From Vibrio vulnificus NBRC 15645 = ATCC 27562 (lineage in GTDB: Bacteria > Pseudomonadota > Gammaproteobacteria > Enterobacterales > Vibrionaceae): a stretch of DNA of 64,000 bases. Positions 26,808-35,436 of the stretch are shown here, one piece after another. The stretch is from positions 806,001 to 870,000 of the forward strand of contig NZ_CP012881.1 in assembly GCF_002224265.1 (NCBI RefSeq), in the 5' to 3' direction. A program made the position numbers and the translations under genes. The notes under the pieces are model-generated. The model was not told the DNA's origin and made no database searches. It saw only the letters and a program-made list of their open reading frames with translations. Every line of letters begins with the position of its first letter. Position 1 is the stretch's first letter.

Positions 26808-28472
26808 ATGCTGGCTCATTTAAGTGTTAATAATTTTGCTATTGTTAAGTCTTTACAACTCGAGCTGTCAAAAGGCATGACAACCATTACCGGTGAAACC
26901 GGAGCAGGTAAATCCATTGCCATTGATGCACTGGGGCTATGCCTTGGTGGACGCGCAGAAGCCAGCATGGTGAGGCAAGGCGAGGACAAAACAGAAGTCA
27001 GTGCCGCCTTTCTACTCGACAACAATCTTCATGCCACACGCTGGCTAGAAGACAACGAACTTTTAGACGGCAGTGAATGTATTTTACGCCGCATTATTAC
27101 CAGTGAAGGGCGCTCTAGAGCCTTCATCAACGGCAGTCCGGTTCCCCTTTCTCAGCTAAAAGCATTGGGACAACTGCTGATCAACATTCACGGCCAGCAT
27201 GCCCATCATCAATTGATGAAGAGCGAACATCAAATGGCCATGGTGGATCAATACGCTGGCCACCTCAACTTGCTGAAAAACACACGTATCGCTTACCAAA
27301 ATTGGCGCCAAGCAGATAATCACCTAAAACAGTTGCAAGAAAACAGCCTCCAAAACCAAGCCCAAAAACAGTTATTGGAATACCAAATAAAAGAACTCAA
27401 TGAACTTGCGATTGGCGAAGAAGAATTTGCTGAGCTCGAACAAGAACATAAGTTGCTATCCAATAGCGGAGAGCTCGCCAGCACTTGCCAGCATGCGATA
27501 GAACTTATCTACGAAGGCGAAGAAGTCAACGCACTCGGTATTTTACAAAGCGCCAGCAATGCTTTGATTGAATTAGCGGAGCTAGACCCGAAACTCAGTG
27601 CACTTCCTGATATGGTCGCCGAAGCGATCATTCAGCTTGAAGAAGCTAACAGTGAACTCAGAAATTATCTCGATCGTATCGATGTAGATCCAGCTCGTAT
27701 GGCCTATGTGGAGCAGCGTTTTTCCAAGGTAATGTCAGTGGCTCGTAAACACCACGTTCAACCTGAAGAGCTTTATCAACATCATCAAGATCTGCTGCAA
27801 CAAATAGAAGCGTTAGATTGCTCCGACGAAAAAATGGATGAGTTAGCCGCAAATGTACAGGTCAAATACCAAGGCTATCTTGAACAAGCGGAAAAACTGC
27901 ATAAATCCCGCTGTCGCTATGCCAAAGAACTCAACAAGCTGATTACTCAAAGTATGCATGAACTCAGCATGGAAAAGGCGGTCTTTAACATTGAAGTCAA
28001 CAATGAAGGAACACACCCTTCGCCATTAGGCTTAGACACTGTGTGCTTCTTGGTTTCAACCAACCCAGGCCAACCTCTGCAACCTATTGCTAAAGTCGCT
28101 TCTGGTGGTGAGTTATCGCGTATTTCTCTTGCCATTCAAGTCATCACTGCGCAAAAAGTCGACACACCTAGCCTCATTTTTGATGAAGTAGACGTGGGTA
28201 TCAGTGGGCCAACCGCGGCAGTCGTCGGAAAAATGCTGCGTAAACTGGGAGAATCAACTCAGGTACTTTGTGTAACTCACTTGCCGCAAGTTGCTGGGTG
28301 TGGTCATCAGCAAATGTTTGTGGCTAAGAACACCAAAAATGGCACCACAGAAACACAAATGCGCTTGTTAGACCAAAATCAGCGCGTATCGGAATTAGCG
28401 CGCCTACTTGGTGGAAGCCAAATTACCGAATCCACACTCGCCAATGCGAAAGAGTTGTTGATCGCAGCGTAG
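26808..28472 (+). CDS. recN: DNA repair protein RecN
   Basis: RecN is an SMC-like ATPase that tethers DNA during double-strand break repair. The 554-residue protein has Walker A GETGAGKS at residues 29-36, a central coiled coil (about 155-370), the ABC signature [12 protein letters not shown] and Walker [14 protein letters not shown] with the D-loop following. ATG 26808 starts [13 protein letters not shown]. Two LexA boxes lie directly upstream, so SOS induction is expected. It is monocistronic with a terminator downstream. Confidence 0.96.
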   Translation: MLAHLSVNNFAIVKSLQLELSKGMTTITGETGAGKSIAIDALGLCLGGRAEASMVRQGEDKTEVSAAFLLDNNLHATRWLEDNELLDGSECILRRIITSEGRSRAFINGSPVPLSQLKALGQLLINIHGQHAHHQLMKSEHQMAMVDQYAGHLNLLKNTRIAYQNWRQADNHLKQLQENSLQNQAQKQLLEYQIKELNELAIGEEEFAELEQEHKLLSNSGELASTCQHAIELIYEGEEVNALGILQSASNALIELAELDPKLSALPDMVAEAIIQLEEANSELRNYLDRIDVDPARMAYVEQRFSKVMSVARKHHVQPEELYQHHQDLLQQIEALDCSDEKMDELAANVQVKYQGYLEQAEKLHKSRCRYAKELNKLITQSMHELSMEKAVFNIEVNNEGTHPSPLGLDTVCFLVSTNPGQPLQPIAKVASGGELSRISLAIQVITAQKVDTPSLIFDEVDVGISGPTAAVVGKMLRKLGESTQVLCVTHLPQVAGCGHQQMFVAKNTKNGTTETQMRLLDQNQRVSELARLLGGSQITESTLANAKELLIAA

Positions 28473-28492
28473 TGTAACCTTCTTGATCAATC

Positions 28493-28522
28493 AGCCAGGT
28501 TCCTTGAGCCTGGCTTTTTTCT
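28493..28522 (+). terminator. recN terminator
   Basis: AGCCAGG (28493-28499) and CCTGGCT (28509-28515) form a stem followed by TTTTTTC. Confidence 0.85.
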
Positions 28523-28649
28523 TCATAAATGCAACTCATCTCAAAATTCGTTGTCTCATCCTACGTTCTACCCTACAGAGCTTTTTACATCTTGCCCGAG
28601 CTTGTTTATTATCGGACGCAGTATTTTTGAGGTTACTAAGAATTTAGCT

Positions 28650-29009
28650 ATGCAATTAAAGAAGTGGCTGATTGCCCTACCTTTGGCAATCACAATGCTG
28701 ACAGGCTGCTCGGTATTAGAAAAACTGGTTTACCGTATCGACATCAACCAAGGTAACTATGTTGAACAACAAGCGGTTGATAAATTGAAATTTGGCATGA
28801 CCAAAGCACAAGTGCGTTTTGTCATGGGCTCACCAATGCTGATCGAAAATGGCTATCCAAATACTTGGTACTATATCTACCACCATACGGAAGGGCATAA
28901 AGAGTCCATCCAGAAAAACCTTATCGTTAACTTCAACGATGATGGCACATTGGTGGATATTGCAGGCGACTTTCCTGCCAGTGATAGCTTTTTTGAAGGA
29001 CTCCGCTAA
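28650..29009 (+). CDS. bamE: Outer membrane protein assembly factor BamE
   Basis: BamE (SmpA) is a small lipoprotein of the BAM complex that helps insert beta-barrel proteins into the outer membrane. From ATG 28650 the 119-residue product has a signal peptide ending in lipobox LTGC, then a short domain with [19 protein letters not shown] and the NTWYYIYHH segment typical of the SmpA/OmlA fold. The earlier in-frame start at 28551 would precede the signal peptide by 33 residues and is unlikely. It converges with rnfH across a terminator. Confidence 0.93.
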   Translation: MQLKKWLIALPLAITMLTGCSVLEKLVYRIDINQGNYVEQQAVDKLKFGMTKAQVRFVMGSPMLIENGYPNTWYYIYHHTEGHKESIQKNLIVNFNDDGTLVDIAGDFPASDSFFEGLR

Positions 29010-29056
29010 GCATTATCGAGTCTCTTCCGCTTCCATTTCGATGCTCCTATAACAAC

Positions 29057-29085
29057 AAACCCCGATGAATTCGGGGTTTTGTTTT
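29057..29085. terminator. Bidirectional terminator between bamE and rnfH
   Basis: AAACCCCGA and TCGGGGTTT form a 9-bp stem with a U-run on the plus side (TTTTGTTTT) and an A-run on the other. Confidence 0.88.
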
Positions 29086-29105
29086 ATCCAGTATTGAAAC
29101 TGAAC

Positions 29106-29459
29106 TTAGTCCGCTTTGCGAAGTGGGCTTGGCTTGCCTCCAGTGACAGGATCCGCCACACCACTCTCTTTTGCTTGCTCAGCACGTTTACGGCGAATCT
29201 CTTTTGGATCGGCCAATAAAGGACGATAAATTTCAATACGATCTTTATCACGCACCGTTGCATCTAATTTCACCAAACGGCTAAACACCCCGACCTTATT
29301 TTTGCCAAGGTCAATCTCAGGGTAGATCTCTAACACGCCAGATTGACGAATGATCTCTTCCACTGTCGCTTGTTGGTTCACCACTAGGGTTAATACACGT
29401 TGCTCCTGAGGTAAAGCATAAACCACCTCAACGTGGATCATCTCAGATTCAATACTCAT
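29106..29459 (-). CDS. rnfH: RnfH/RatB ubiquitin-like family protein
   Basis: The 117-residue protein matches the UPF0125/RnfH family, with a beta-grasp (ubiquitin-like) fold: [19 protein letters not shown], then [31 protein letters not shown] and [22 protein letters not shown]. Its cellular role is not settled. It overlaps ratA by 4 bp, matching the ratA-ratB operon of E. coli, and converges with bamE. Confidence 0.92.
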   Translation of the reverse strand: MSIESEMIHVEVVYALPQEQRVLTLVVNQQATVEEIIRQSGVLEIYPEIDLGKNKVGVFSRLVKLDATVRDKDRIEIYRPLLADPKEIRRKRAEQAKESGVADPVTGGKPSPLRKAD

Positions 29460-29887
29460 AAATACACCTGCTTCGCACGCTGAGTAAATGCATTGACCAT
29501 GTTGTTGGTCAGCTCATTAAAGATTTTGCCAAATGCGAGCTCAATCATCTTGCTTGAAAACTCAAACTCCAGCTTTAACTCAACTTTACACGCTTGCTCA
29601 TCTAAGGCAGTAAAAAACCACCCTCCTTTGAGTGTTTTAAAGGGGCCATCGACCAGCGTCATCATGATTGCTTCACCTGGAACAAGATGATTAGCAGTGG
29701 TGAACGTTTTGCTGATACCAGCCTTTGCCACATCTACCGATGCGACCATATTGGAATCCGACGCCTCGATCACTCGGCTCCCAGAACAACCTGGCAAAAA
29801 TTCAGGGTACTTTGCCACATCATTCACTAGGGCATACATCTGTTCTGCACTAAACGATACCAGTGCAGACCGGGTGACTTGCTTCAT
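29456..29887 (-). CDS. ratA: RatA, START/polyketide cyclase-like protein
   Basis: RatA is a single-domain START-like protein. In E. coli it has been reported as a toxin that binds the 50S subunit and blocks 70S association; mitochondrial relatives (COQ10) bind coenzyme Q. From ATG 29887 (GAGGAG upstream) it has 143 aa with [23 protein letters not shown] near the N-terminus and a C-terminal helix ([15 protein letters not shown]). It is coupled to rnfH and divergent from smpB, so it lies beside the trans-translation genes. Confidence 0.92.
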   Translation of the reverse strand: MKQVTRSALVSFSAEQMYALVNDVAKYPEFLPGCSGSRVIEASDSNMVASVDVAKAGISKTFTTANHLVPGEAIMMTLVDGPFKTLKGGWFFTALDEQACKVELKLEFEFSSKMIELAFGKIFNELTNNMVNAFTQRAKQVYL

Positions 29888-30003
29888 AGACTCTCCTCTC
29901 AATGGCTTTCATTTCAAAGCGCTGAACAATTTTACTGTTATTCTGAGCCAGCGCAAATAAAAGCATTTCCTATAAAAGTTGCACACCGTATAATGAGTTC
30001 ACT

Positions 30004-30489
30004 ATGGCAAAGAAAAATTCAAAACCAAAAGCGGGTAGTAACACTATCGCGCTGAACAAAAAAGCTCGCCACGAATATTTCATAGAAGATGAGATTGAAG
30101 CAGGCATGGAGCTACAAGGGTGGGAAGTGAAAGCTCTTCGCCAAGGCAAAGCCAATATTGCTGAAAGTTACGTATTTATGCGTGACGGAGAAGCCTTTGT
30201 TAGTGGCATGACTATCACTCCTTTGAATCAAGCATCAACGCACGTTGTAGCTAACCCTACCCGTGTGCGTAAACTGCTGATGAGCCGACGTGAACTTGAT
30301 AATTTGCTTGGGCGTATCAACCGCGAAGGCATGACGTTAGCAGCACTTTCACTCTACTGGGCTCGCTCATGGGTGAAGATCAAAATTGGTGTAGCAAAAG
30401 GTAAGAAGCTACACGACAAACGTGACGACATTAAAGATCGCGATTGGCAGCGCCAAAAAGCTCGCGTGATGAAGAGCTCGCTGCGTTAA
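30004..30489 (+). CDS. smpB: SsrA-binding protein SmpB
   Basis: SmpB binds the tRNA-like domain of tmRNA and carries it into the A site of stalled ribosomes. The 161-residue protein has the oligonucleotide-binding core ([39 protein letters not shown]), a [16 protein letters not shown] segment and the basic C-terminal tail [13 protein letters not shown] that acts in the decoding centre. ATG 30004 begins [13 protein letters not shown]. Its RNA partner ssrA starts 67 bp downstream. Confidence 0.97.
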   Translation: MAKKNSKPKAGSNTIALNKKARHEYFIEDEIEAGMELQGWEVKALRQGKANIAESYVFMRDGEAFVSGMTITPLNQASTHVVANPTRVRKLLMSRRELDNLLGRINREGMTLAALSLYWARSWVKIKIGVAKGKKLHDKRDDIKDRDWQRQKARVMKSSLR

Positions 30490-30505
30490 ACTTAACCACT
30501 TAGAC

Positions 30506-30544
30506 GCATACTACTGGACAGGCTAGGCTTTTCTGGTAGTATGC
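30506..30544 (+). promoter_or_regulatory. ssrA promoter inside a 9-bp inverted repeat
   Basis: TGGACA (30515-30520) and TAGTAT (30538-30543) are spaced by 17 bp. A start near 30550 would leave a short 5' leader for RNase P to remove. The repeat arms GCATACTAC (30506-30514) and GTAGTATGC (30536-30544) flank the promoter core. Confidence 0.65.
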
Positions 30545-30556
30545 CCAAATTACCTT

Positions 30557-30923
30557 GGGGCTGATTTAGGATTCGACGGGAATTTTGCAGTCTGAGGTGC
30601 ATGCCGAGGTGCGGTAGGCCTCGTTAACAAACCGCAAAAAAATAGTCGCAAACGACGAAAACTACGCACTAGCAGCTTAATAAACTGCTCAGAGCCCTCT
30701 CGCCCTAGCTTCCGCTTGTAAGACGGGGAATCACGAGGGGTCAAACCAAATCAAGCTGGCGTGGATTCCCCCACCTGAGGGATGAAGCGTAAGATACAAT
30801 TCAGGTTAGCTATTCATTCGCGTGTCGGTTCGCAGGTGGTAGTGAAATTAAAGATCGACTAAGCATGTAGTACCAATGATGAATGGTTTTCGGACGGGGG
30901 TTCAACTCCCCCCAGCTCCACCA
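30557..30923 (+). ncRNA. ssrA: tmRNA
   Basis: The 367-base gene begins GGGGCTGATTTAGGATTCGA and ends with the encoded CCA (30921-30923), forming the alanine tRNA-like domain with a T-arm GGGGGTTCAACTCCCCC. The resume codon is GCA at 30648 and the tag ORF (30648-30680) encodes ANDENYALAA followed by TAA, the tag typical of Vibrio. It acts with SmpB to rescue stalled ribosomes and mark incomplete proteins for proteolysis. Its 3' end serves as the integration site of the island that follows. Confidence 0.97.
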
Positions 30924-31019
30924 AACGTTTGGAAAGGGCGATAACTCTTTGAGTTATCGCCCTTTTTGTATTCTGTCCCTCAATCACTTGGCTGTGAGTA
31001 CTAAAACAAGGTACTAAAC
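30901..31019. repeat. Left direct repeat of the ssrA island (attL region)
   Basis: These 119 bases contain the last 23 bases of ssrA, its terminator and 52 bases beyond. They recur at 33402-33519 with one substitution and one single-base indel. The repeat marks the left boundary of an island integrated at the ssrA 3' end, a classic site for tyrosine integrases. Confidence 0.88.
30934..30970 (+). terminator. ssrA terminator
   Basis: AAGGGCGATAACTC and GAGTTATCGCCCTT pair perfectly around TTT, followed by TTTGTA. An identical copy lies at 33435-33471 within the right repeat. Confidence 0.92.
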
Positions 31020-31020
31020 G

Positions 31021-31269
31021 ATGCACTATCTGAGCCTTTCAACATCTGGTAACTGGTGCTTTCACGACCAACTTCAGACCAAATATCGTCACCTCTTTGT
31101 TCACCATACTGAAGTCAAAAAGTCACTACGTACCCAATCAAACATACCCTACGTAAGAGAAAGGAGACCGGCCTTGAAATCATTGGCGATTTCAAGACCT
31201 ACGTCAAAATTAATAAATAGTTCCATCCATTCTGTTCATCAACAATTTGGGCTTACAGATTACGAGTAA
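31021..31269 (+). pseudogene. Truncated tyrosine-integrase N-terminal remnant
   Basis: ATG 31021 follows the left repeat by one base, with AAGG nine bases upstream. The start MHYLSLSTSGNWCFHDQLQT followed by KYRHLFVHHTEVKKSLRTQS resembles the DUF6538 N-terminal domain of phage-like integrases (pattern GxWxFRxxxPxxxRxLFxxxEIKKSLKT). Homology fades after about residue 50 and the frame stops at 82 aa. No SAM-like or catalytic domain with the R-H-R-Y tetrad follows. Position directly beside the ssrA attachment repeat is where such integrases sit. The assignment is from memory of the family pattern, so it is tentative. Confidence 0.5.
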
Positions 31270-31279
31270 TTATTTACTC
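31264..31279. promoter_or_regulatory. hip operator 1
   Basis: GAGTAA-TTAT-TTACTC, a perfect 6-bp inverted repeat with 4-bp spacer. It is the first of three identical palindromes whose centres are 41 bp apart. Confidence 0.75.
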
Positions 31280-31304
31280 ACAAAGAGTCTCGCCACATGT
31301 TTAT

Positions 31305-31320
31305 GAGTAAATAGTTACTC
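31305..31320. promoter_or_regulatory. hip operator 2
   Basis: GAGTAA-ATAG-TTACTC, same half-sites as operators 1 and 3. It lies just upstream of a possible -35 element TTGAAA (31326-31331). Confidence 0.75.
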
Positions 31321-31345
31321 ACAAGTTGAAAGATAGGAACTTTAA

Positions 31346-31361
31346 GAGTAAAGTTTTACTC
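31346..31361. promoter_or_regulatory. hip operator 3
   Basis: GAGTAA-AGTT-TTACTC. It overlaps a possible -10 element TAAAGT (31349-31354), spaced 17 bp from TTGAAA, so binding here would block RNA polymerase. Confidence 0.75.
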
Positions 31362-31384
31362 ATTGATAAGTAGAGGTGTTGTTG

Positions 31385-32746
31385 ATGGAAGAGCTAACCG
31401 TACAAGCTTTTATCAGAGGTGAATGGATAGATATTGGTATCATCTCATTCCCTAAAAGTAGCCAACATAATTTCCGAGTGACTGAACTCAACTACCTCAG
31501 CGACTATGCGCTAGAACATCACGATAAAGATGACTTTCACGCTGTTTCACTAAACCACCCTATCTCATTCTTTTTTGATGACATGGGTAAACCTGGATGG
31601 TTAAAGTTTCTAGACGATATTATGCCTAGTGGCGCTAGTAGACGATACTGGATCAAACACCTAGATATTGAAGACCTTAGTTCTGATGAACAAGACTATG
31701 TTTTGCTCAAGTTTGGCACAATGTCGCCTATTGGTAACTTAAGAATAAAAGACTCTCTTCCTGAGCGCTACGAAGTAGCAGACAACCTCTACTTCTCTGT
31801 TGATGATGTTAAAAATCGAGCAGGTGATTTCCTCGACTATGCACAGCAAAGAGGGGCAGCCGCAGGTGGTGCAACAGGGGCTGGAGGTGAAGCGCCAAAG
31901 CTGATCCTCCGATGTGGTTTCGATCATGGATCTGGCAGCGAAAAAATATGGATTGATCCATACCAAGATGACAATAGCAACCACGACTTACATTACTTAG
32001 TAAAGTACCCTAGAGGCTCAAGAAGCACCATCGACTGTAATATTCTAAGAGCTGAGTTCTACTTCTACCACGAGCTAACCGAAATGGGAGTCGAAACGAT
32101 CGCCACCGAAGGCATGCGGTTGGAGGAAGGATTAAACTACCCTTCCTTATGGCTGCCTCGATTTGATGTTCAAATTATTAATCAACAAATAAAGAGATTT
32201 GGCATGGAATCTGTGTATTCCATTTTGAAAAAAGGCGCAGGAGTCACTCTTGATCACGAATCAACAATCCGAACTCTCATAGAAAAAATTACTGAAAGCA
32301 ATATGGTTAAACACCAAGGGTATAGGTTTGATATCCAAGCTTTCGTCATTGAATGGGTGAAGAGAGATCTACTCAACATCTTGTTTGGTAATAGTGATAA
32401 CCATGGCAGAAACACTTCATTCTTAAAAGGTGATGGAGTCATAAAGCTTGCTCCCGTTTACGACTTCGCACCAATGAAAGCTGATCCTGAAGGCATTCCA
32501 AGAACAACAAAATGGAAAGCCCCACTAGAGGTTGGCGGAACTTACGACTTCGTAGGAATAGCGGACACCTTATCTGATCTCGTGCCAAAAGAAGTGTTAT
32601 TACAAGAACTAGAGGTTACTGCAAGTAAATGCATTGATTTAAAGCAGAGACTAGCATTACGAGGAGTACCAGAACAAATCTTAGAGATGCCAGCCGTTGG
32701 ACTTAATCATATATCAGAAAAGCTCACTAAATGGGGGCTACTATGA
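31385..32746 (+). CDS. HipA-domain kinase (toxin of a HipBA-type module)
   Basis: The 453-residue protein starts at ATG 31385, eight bases after AGAGG. The C-terminal half carries the HipA kinase core: GNSDNHGRN with catalytic Asp338 and Asn343, and YDFAP with the metal-binding Asp360. A glycine-rich loop around residues 157-173 (GGATGAGGEAPK) corresponds to the P-loop/autophosphorylation region, but I see no serine at the position of E. coli Ser150. HipA of E. coli phosphorylates GltX; the target here is unknown. The antitoxin-like gene overlaps by 4 bp downstream, an order opposite to E. coli hipBA. It lies in an island at ssrA. Confidence 0.82.
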   Translation: MEELTVQAFIRGEWIDIGIISFPKSSQHNFRVTELNYLSDYALEHHDKDDFHAVSLNHPISFFFDDMGKPGWLKFLDDIMPSGASRRYWIKHLDIEDLSSDEQDYVLLKFGTMSPIGNLRIKDSLPERYEVADNLYFSVDDVKNRAGDFLDYAQQRGAAAGGATGAGGEAPKLILRCGFDHGSGSEKIWIDPYQDDNSNHDLHYLVKYPRGSRSTIDCNILRAEFYFYHELTEMGVETIATEGMRLEEGLNYPSLWLPRFDVQIINQQIKRFGMESVYSILKKGAGVTLDHESTIRTLIEKITESNMVKHQGYRFDIQAFVIEWVKRDLLNILFGNSDNHGRNTSFLKGDGVIKLAPVYDFAPMKADPEGIPRTTKWKAPLEVGGTYDFVGIADTLSDLVPKEVLLQELEVTASKCIDLKQRLALRGVPEQILEMPAVGLNHISEKLTKWGLL

Positions 32747-33213
32747 ATAAGCCAAGCAATAAAGAGTCCGTACAAGATACCGTTGCTCGTCTAAGAGCAA
32801 ACCGAAATCAACATCAGCCCAAGGCTGGGACGGATGCAACTCATTCGACCAAAGAACGATCGCAACTTAATACTCCGACTAGATCGAAAACCTCAAAAAA
32901 CGCCAAAGCAGTAAGTGCAGCAGAACGCAAAACAGAGGCAAACAAAATCATCAAACACTTATTGCTTGGAGAGCTAACACAAGGCCAAGCGTTAAAAAGT
33001 TTACGCATTAATATACTGGGACTCAAACAGGATGTGTTCGCAAGACTTGTCGATGTCTCAAGAAAAACACTGTCAGATATAGAGAATGATCGGGGCAGCT
33101 ACAATACAGAGATTCTCAACAAGGTATTCAAACCATTTGGCTTAAAAGTCGGAATGCTACCGTCTTCTCCCGATGTGTTAAAATCGCTACTAATAGATGG
33201 TGAGGCTGGGTAA
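32743..33213 (+). CDS. HipB-like XRE-family antitoxin/regulator with basic N-terminal extension
   Basis: Starting at ATG 32743 (GGGGGCT upstream, overlapping the hipA stop as ATGA), the 156-residue protein has a basic, low-complexity N-terminal half (residues 1-70) and a C-terminal XRE helix-turn-helix (about 83-140: LKQDVFARLVDVSRKTLSDI then ENDRG..NTEILNKVFKPFG). The latter is HipB-like. It probably binds the three GAGTAA-N4-TTACTC palindromes upstream of hipA and neutralises HipA. The tail is longer than in E. coli HipB (88 aa). An earlier ATG at 32731 is possible but less well placed. Confidence 0.8.
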   Translation: MNKPSNKESVQDTVARLRANRNQHQPKAGTDATHSTKERSQLNTPTRSKTSKNAKAVSAAERKTEANKIIKHLLLGELTQGQALKSLRINILGLKQDVFARLVDVSRKTLSDIENDRGSYNTEILNKVFKPFGLKVGMLPSSPDVLKSLLIDGEAG

Positions 33214-33401
33214 AATACTCAATATCAGCGCTATTGCTTTAGATTAAATTGCTATAACAAGCTAGCATTTTTAAATAATTTAGGAATACACGGACGCGGG
33301 TTCAGTTCCTTTTGAAGCAGGAAATTGATGTAACATCCAATGCAACACCAAATTGGTAACATCGATATAAGTTACTGAATTAATGAGAAGCGAGGAACCA
33401 T
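33214..33401. other. Right flank of the island, no gene recognised
   Basis: This 188-bp stretch has no credible ORF. At 33291-33309 CGGACGCGGGTTCAGTTCC resembles the T-arm region of ssrA (CGGACGGGGGTTCAACTCC, 16 of 19), possibly a decayed attachment remnant. Confidence 0.45.
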
Positions 33402-33519
33402 TTCAACTCCCCCCAGCTCCACCAAACGTTTGGAAAGGGCGATAACTCTTTGAGTTATCGCCCTTTTTGTATTCTGTCCCTCAATTACTTGGCTGTGAGT
33501 ACTAAAAAAGGTACTAAAC
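33402..33519. repeat. Right direct repeat of the ssrA island (attR region)
   Basis: This copies 30901-31019 almost exactly, including the CCA end of ssrA and the terminator. The unit length from left to right repeat is 2501 bp. The ORF start found after the left copy is not preserved here. Confidence 0.88.
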
Positions 33520-33596
33520 TAAATCCGGTTACTCGCCTTTCCCCTATCGACGTCCTTGCAAGCAACGCTATTTATTTGAGAATCGTTCAACAATAT

Positions 33597-33623
33597 AAAG
33601 GCTAATTCAAAGAGTTAGCCTTT
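33597..33623. terminator. Terminator between the island and olsF
   Basis: AAAGGCTAA (33597-33605) and TTAGCCTTT (33615-33623) form a stem with A/U-rich flanks on both strands. It lies 29 bp past the olsF stop codon on the minus strand. Confidence 0.7.
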
Positions 33624-33651
33624 ATTAAGTCTCTTCTATTTTTTGTAAACC

Positions 33652-35394
33652 TTATTGCTCAAGGTAGCGCTGGGCAGCTTCTTTGCCCATATATTTGGCT
33701 AACGTTTTCAGCGGTACTTGTTTCAAGTTCACCACGATCAAACCATCCAGCGCGTGATTAAAGGCTGGGTCCACGTTAAAACACACCAGTTTCCCCTTCA
33801 TGCCTAAATACTGGCGCAGCAATACTGGTAGGCCAGGGCCTTTTTCCAAACGCGAAATCACTTTAGATAGCGCTGAAACACTGGCTAATGCCGAGAGCAA
33901 ATTCTTGTGCCAAAAAGGTGATGTACTTGTTTTTAATGGTGTGGTGGGAGTCACTAATCGCGCTTTTTCTTGATCGTAATGATGAATCGAAAGCGTGGCT
34001 GCCATCAGTTGTCTCGCCACTGAACTGTAGTCGTTGCTGATGCTAACCGGACCAAACAAATGGGTGTATTGAGGATGTTGCGACACAAACGCAGCGATGC
34101 CTTTCCACAAAAGCAGCAAAGCATTCAAACTGCGCTGGTATTTGATGGCAACCACTGAGCGCCCCAATTCAATACTTTTATCCAGCGTATTGAGAAAGGC
34201 TTCGTCGTATTGAAACAAGCTTCGCGAATAGAGCCCATCAAGACCTTTCTCTACGGTAAGTTCATCCACCAGCCCTAATCGATAAGCTCCTACCAACTCA
34301 CCTTCACTGTGATTCCAAACAAACAATTGTCGATAACTGGCATCAAAGGGATCCAAATCGCACGCCAAGCCACTGCCCTCTCCCACTTCACGAAAACTTT
34401 CTTCTCGAACTCGGCCAATTTCTCTGAGCATATTAGGGATCGCTGTCGATTCCACGCAGTAGACGGCGTAGTCACCTTGCTCTAGTAGTAACGCGTTTGA
34501 AGGCAGAGCCGCTAGATCGCACTCTAACAAAGCTTTCTCAACCGGTTGGATGAGCGGTTGCGTGTACACTGGCGAGCAAAAGGCAAACGGTGGATCTTGC
34601 TCTGCGCCCATGAGATACGTATTGAGCCGTAAGTAATGGACAATATCTCGCTCATGTTCAAACTCTTTCACCTCGGAATAAGGAATGGGATTTCCGATCG
34701 AAATGGCGATCGTAGAAGTACTCTTGTTCAGCAACTCTCGACCAAGCAAAGCGGTGCGCAGCAGAGGGTGTACTTTTCCGGCTTTGTAAAAAAGCGCACT
34801 ATTTTGACCATTGATGTAAATGGGGATTGTCGTGGCTTTGGCGCGAGTGACAAACTTCGCCACCGATTGGCTCCATTCAATATCGGATAGGGTTTCACTC
34901 CCCTCTCGATAGGTGGAAACTTCTCCGGCAGGAAAGACAATCAACACACCTCCTTGCGCCAAATGACGATGAGCTTCTCGCACTGCGTTGGCGTTCGTAC
35001 GCATGGCACTGCGTCCAGCAAAAACATCGATGCCGATAAACAACTCATCAATTTCAGGCAAACGCTTGAGCAGTTGATTGGCCAGCACCTTTACATCTGA
35101 ACGCACTGCGCCGACCAAGTCAGCTAAGATCACACCTTCAATTGCCCCAAGCGGATGATTGGCCACGATCACAACAGGCCCTTGCTCAGGAATGTGCGAG
35201 ACTAAGCCCTGCTCGACACGATAATCAATATTCAGCGCAGAGAGGGTATAGCGCATAAATTCAAAACTGCTTTGAGTGTTCGGACGAGCTTGATAAAAGC
35301 CATCAAGCTTTGCTAAACCTGTCATCCACTCAACCAGTGCTTCTCCCAAGCCAAAAGGCGTATGTCTGGGTAATCGAAATGGACTGGTTAACAT
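33652..35394 (-). CDS. olsF: Bifunctional ornithine lipid synthase OlsF
   Basis: OlsF makes ornithine lipids, phosphorus-free membrane lipids, by N-acylating ornithine and O-acylating the product. The 580-residue protein fuses an N-terminal lyso-acyltransferase domain (about 40-260, motif VANHPLGAIEG with catalytic His, then FPAGEVS) to a C-terminal OlsB-like GNAT domain (about 310-570; ELGRSVVAIKYQRSLNALLLLWKGIA and HLFGPVSISNDYS). The homologue VC0489 of V. cholerae has been linked to phosphate limitation. It is the last gene of an apparent six-gene operon; I could not identify a Pho box here. Confidence 0.85.
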   Translation of the reverse strand: MLTSPFRLPRHTPFGLGEALVEWMTGLAKLDGFYQARPNTQSSFEFMRYTLSALNIDYRVEQGLVSHIPEQGPVVIVANHPLGAIEGVILADLVGAVRSDVKVLANQLLKRLPEIDELFIGIDVFAGRSAMRTNANAVREAHRHLAQGGVLIVFPAGEVSTYREGSETLSDIEWSQSVAKFVTRAKATTIPIYINGQNSALFYKAGKVHPLLRTALLGRELLNKSTSTIAISIGNPIPYSEVKEFEHERDIVHYLRLNTYLMGAEQDPPFAFCSPVYTQPLIQPVEKALLECDLAALPSNALLLEQGDYAVYCVESTAIPNMLREIGRVREESFREVGEGSGLACDLDPFDASYRQLFVWNHSEGELVGAYRLGLVDELTVEKGLDGLYSRSLFQYDEAFLNTLDKSIELGRSVVAIKYQRSLNALLLLWKGIAAFVSQHPQYTHLFGPVSISNDYSSVARQLMAATLSIHHYDQEKARLVTPTTPLKTSTSPFWHKNLLSALASVSALSKVISRLEKGPGLPVLLRQYLGMKGKLVCFNVDPAFNHALDGLIVVNLKQVPLKTLAKYMGKEAAQRYLEQ

Positions 35395-35436
35395 ACTTCT
35401 CTCTCCACGCGCGTTAAAACCAACATCAAGCGACTA

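Noticed and set aside
30550..30744. ORF opposite ssrA
   Set aside because: It lies antisense to tmRNA, whose structure fully explains the sequence.
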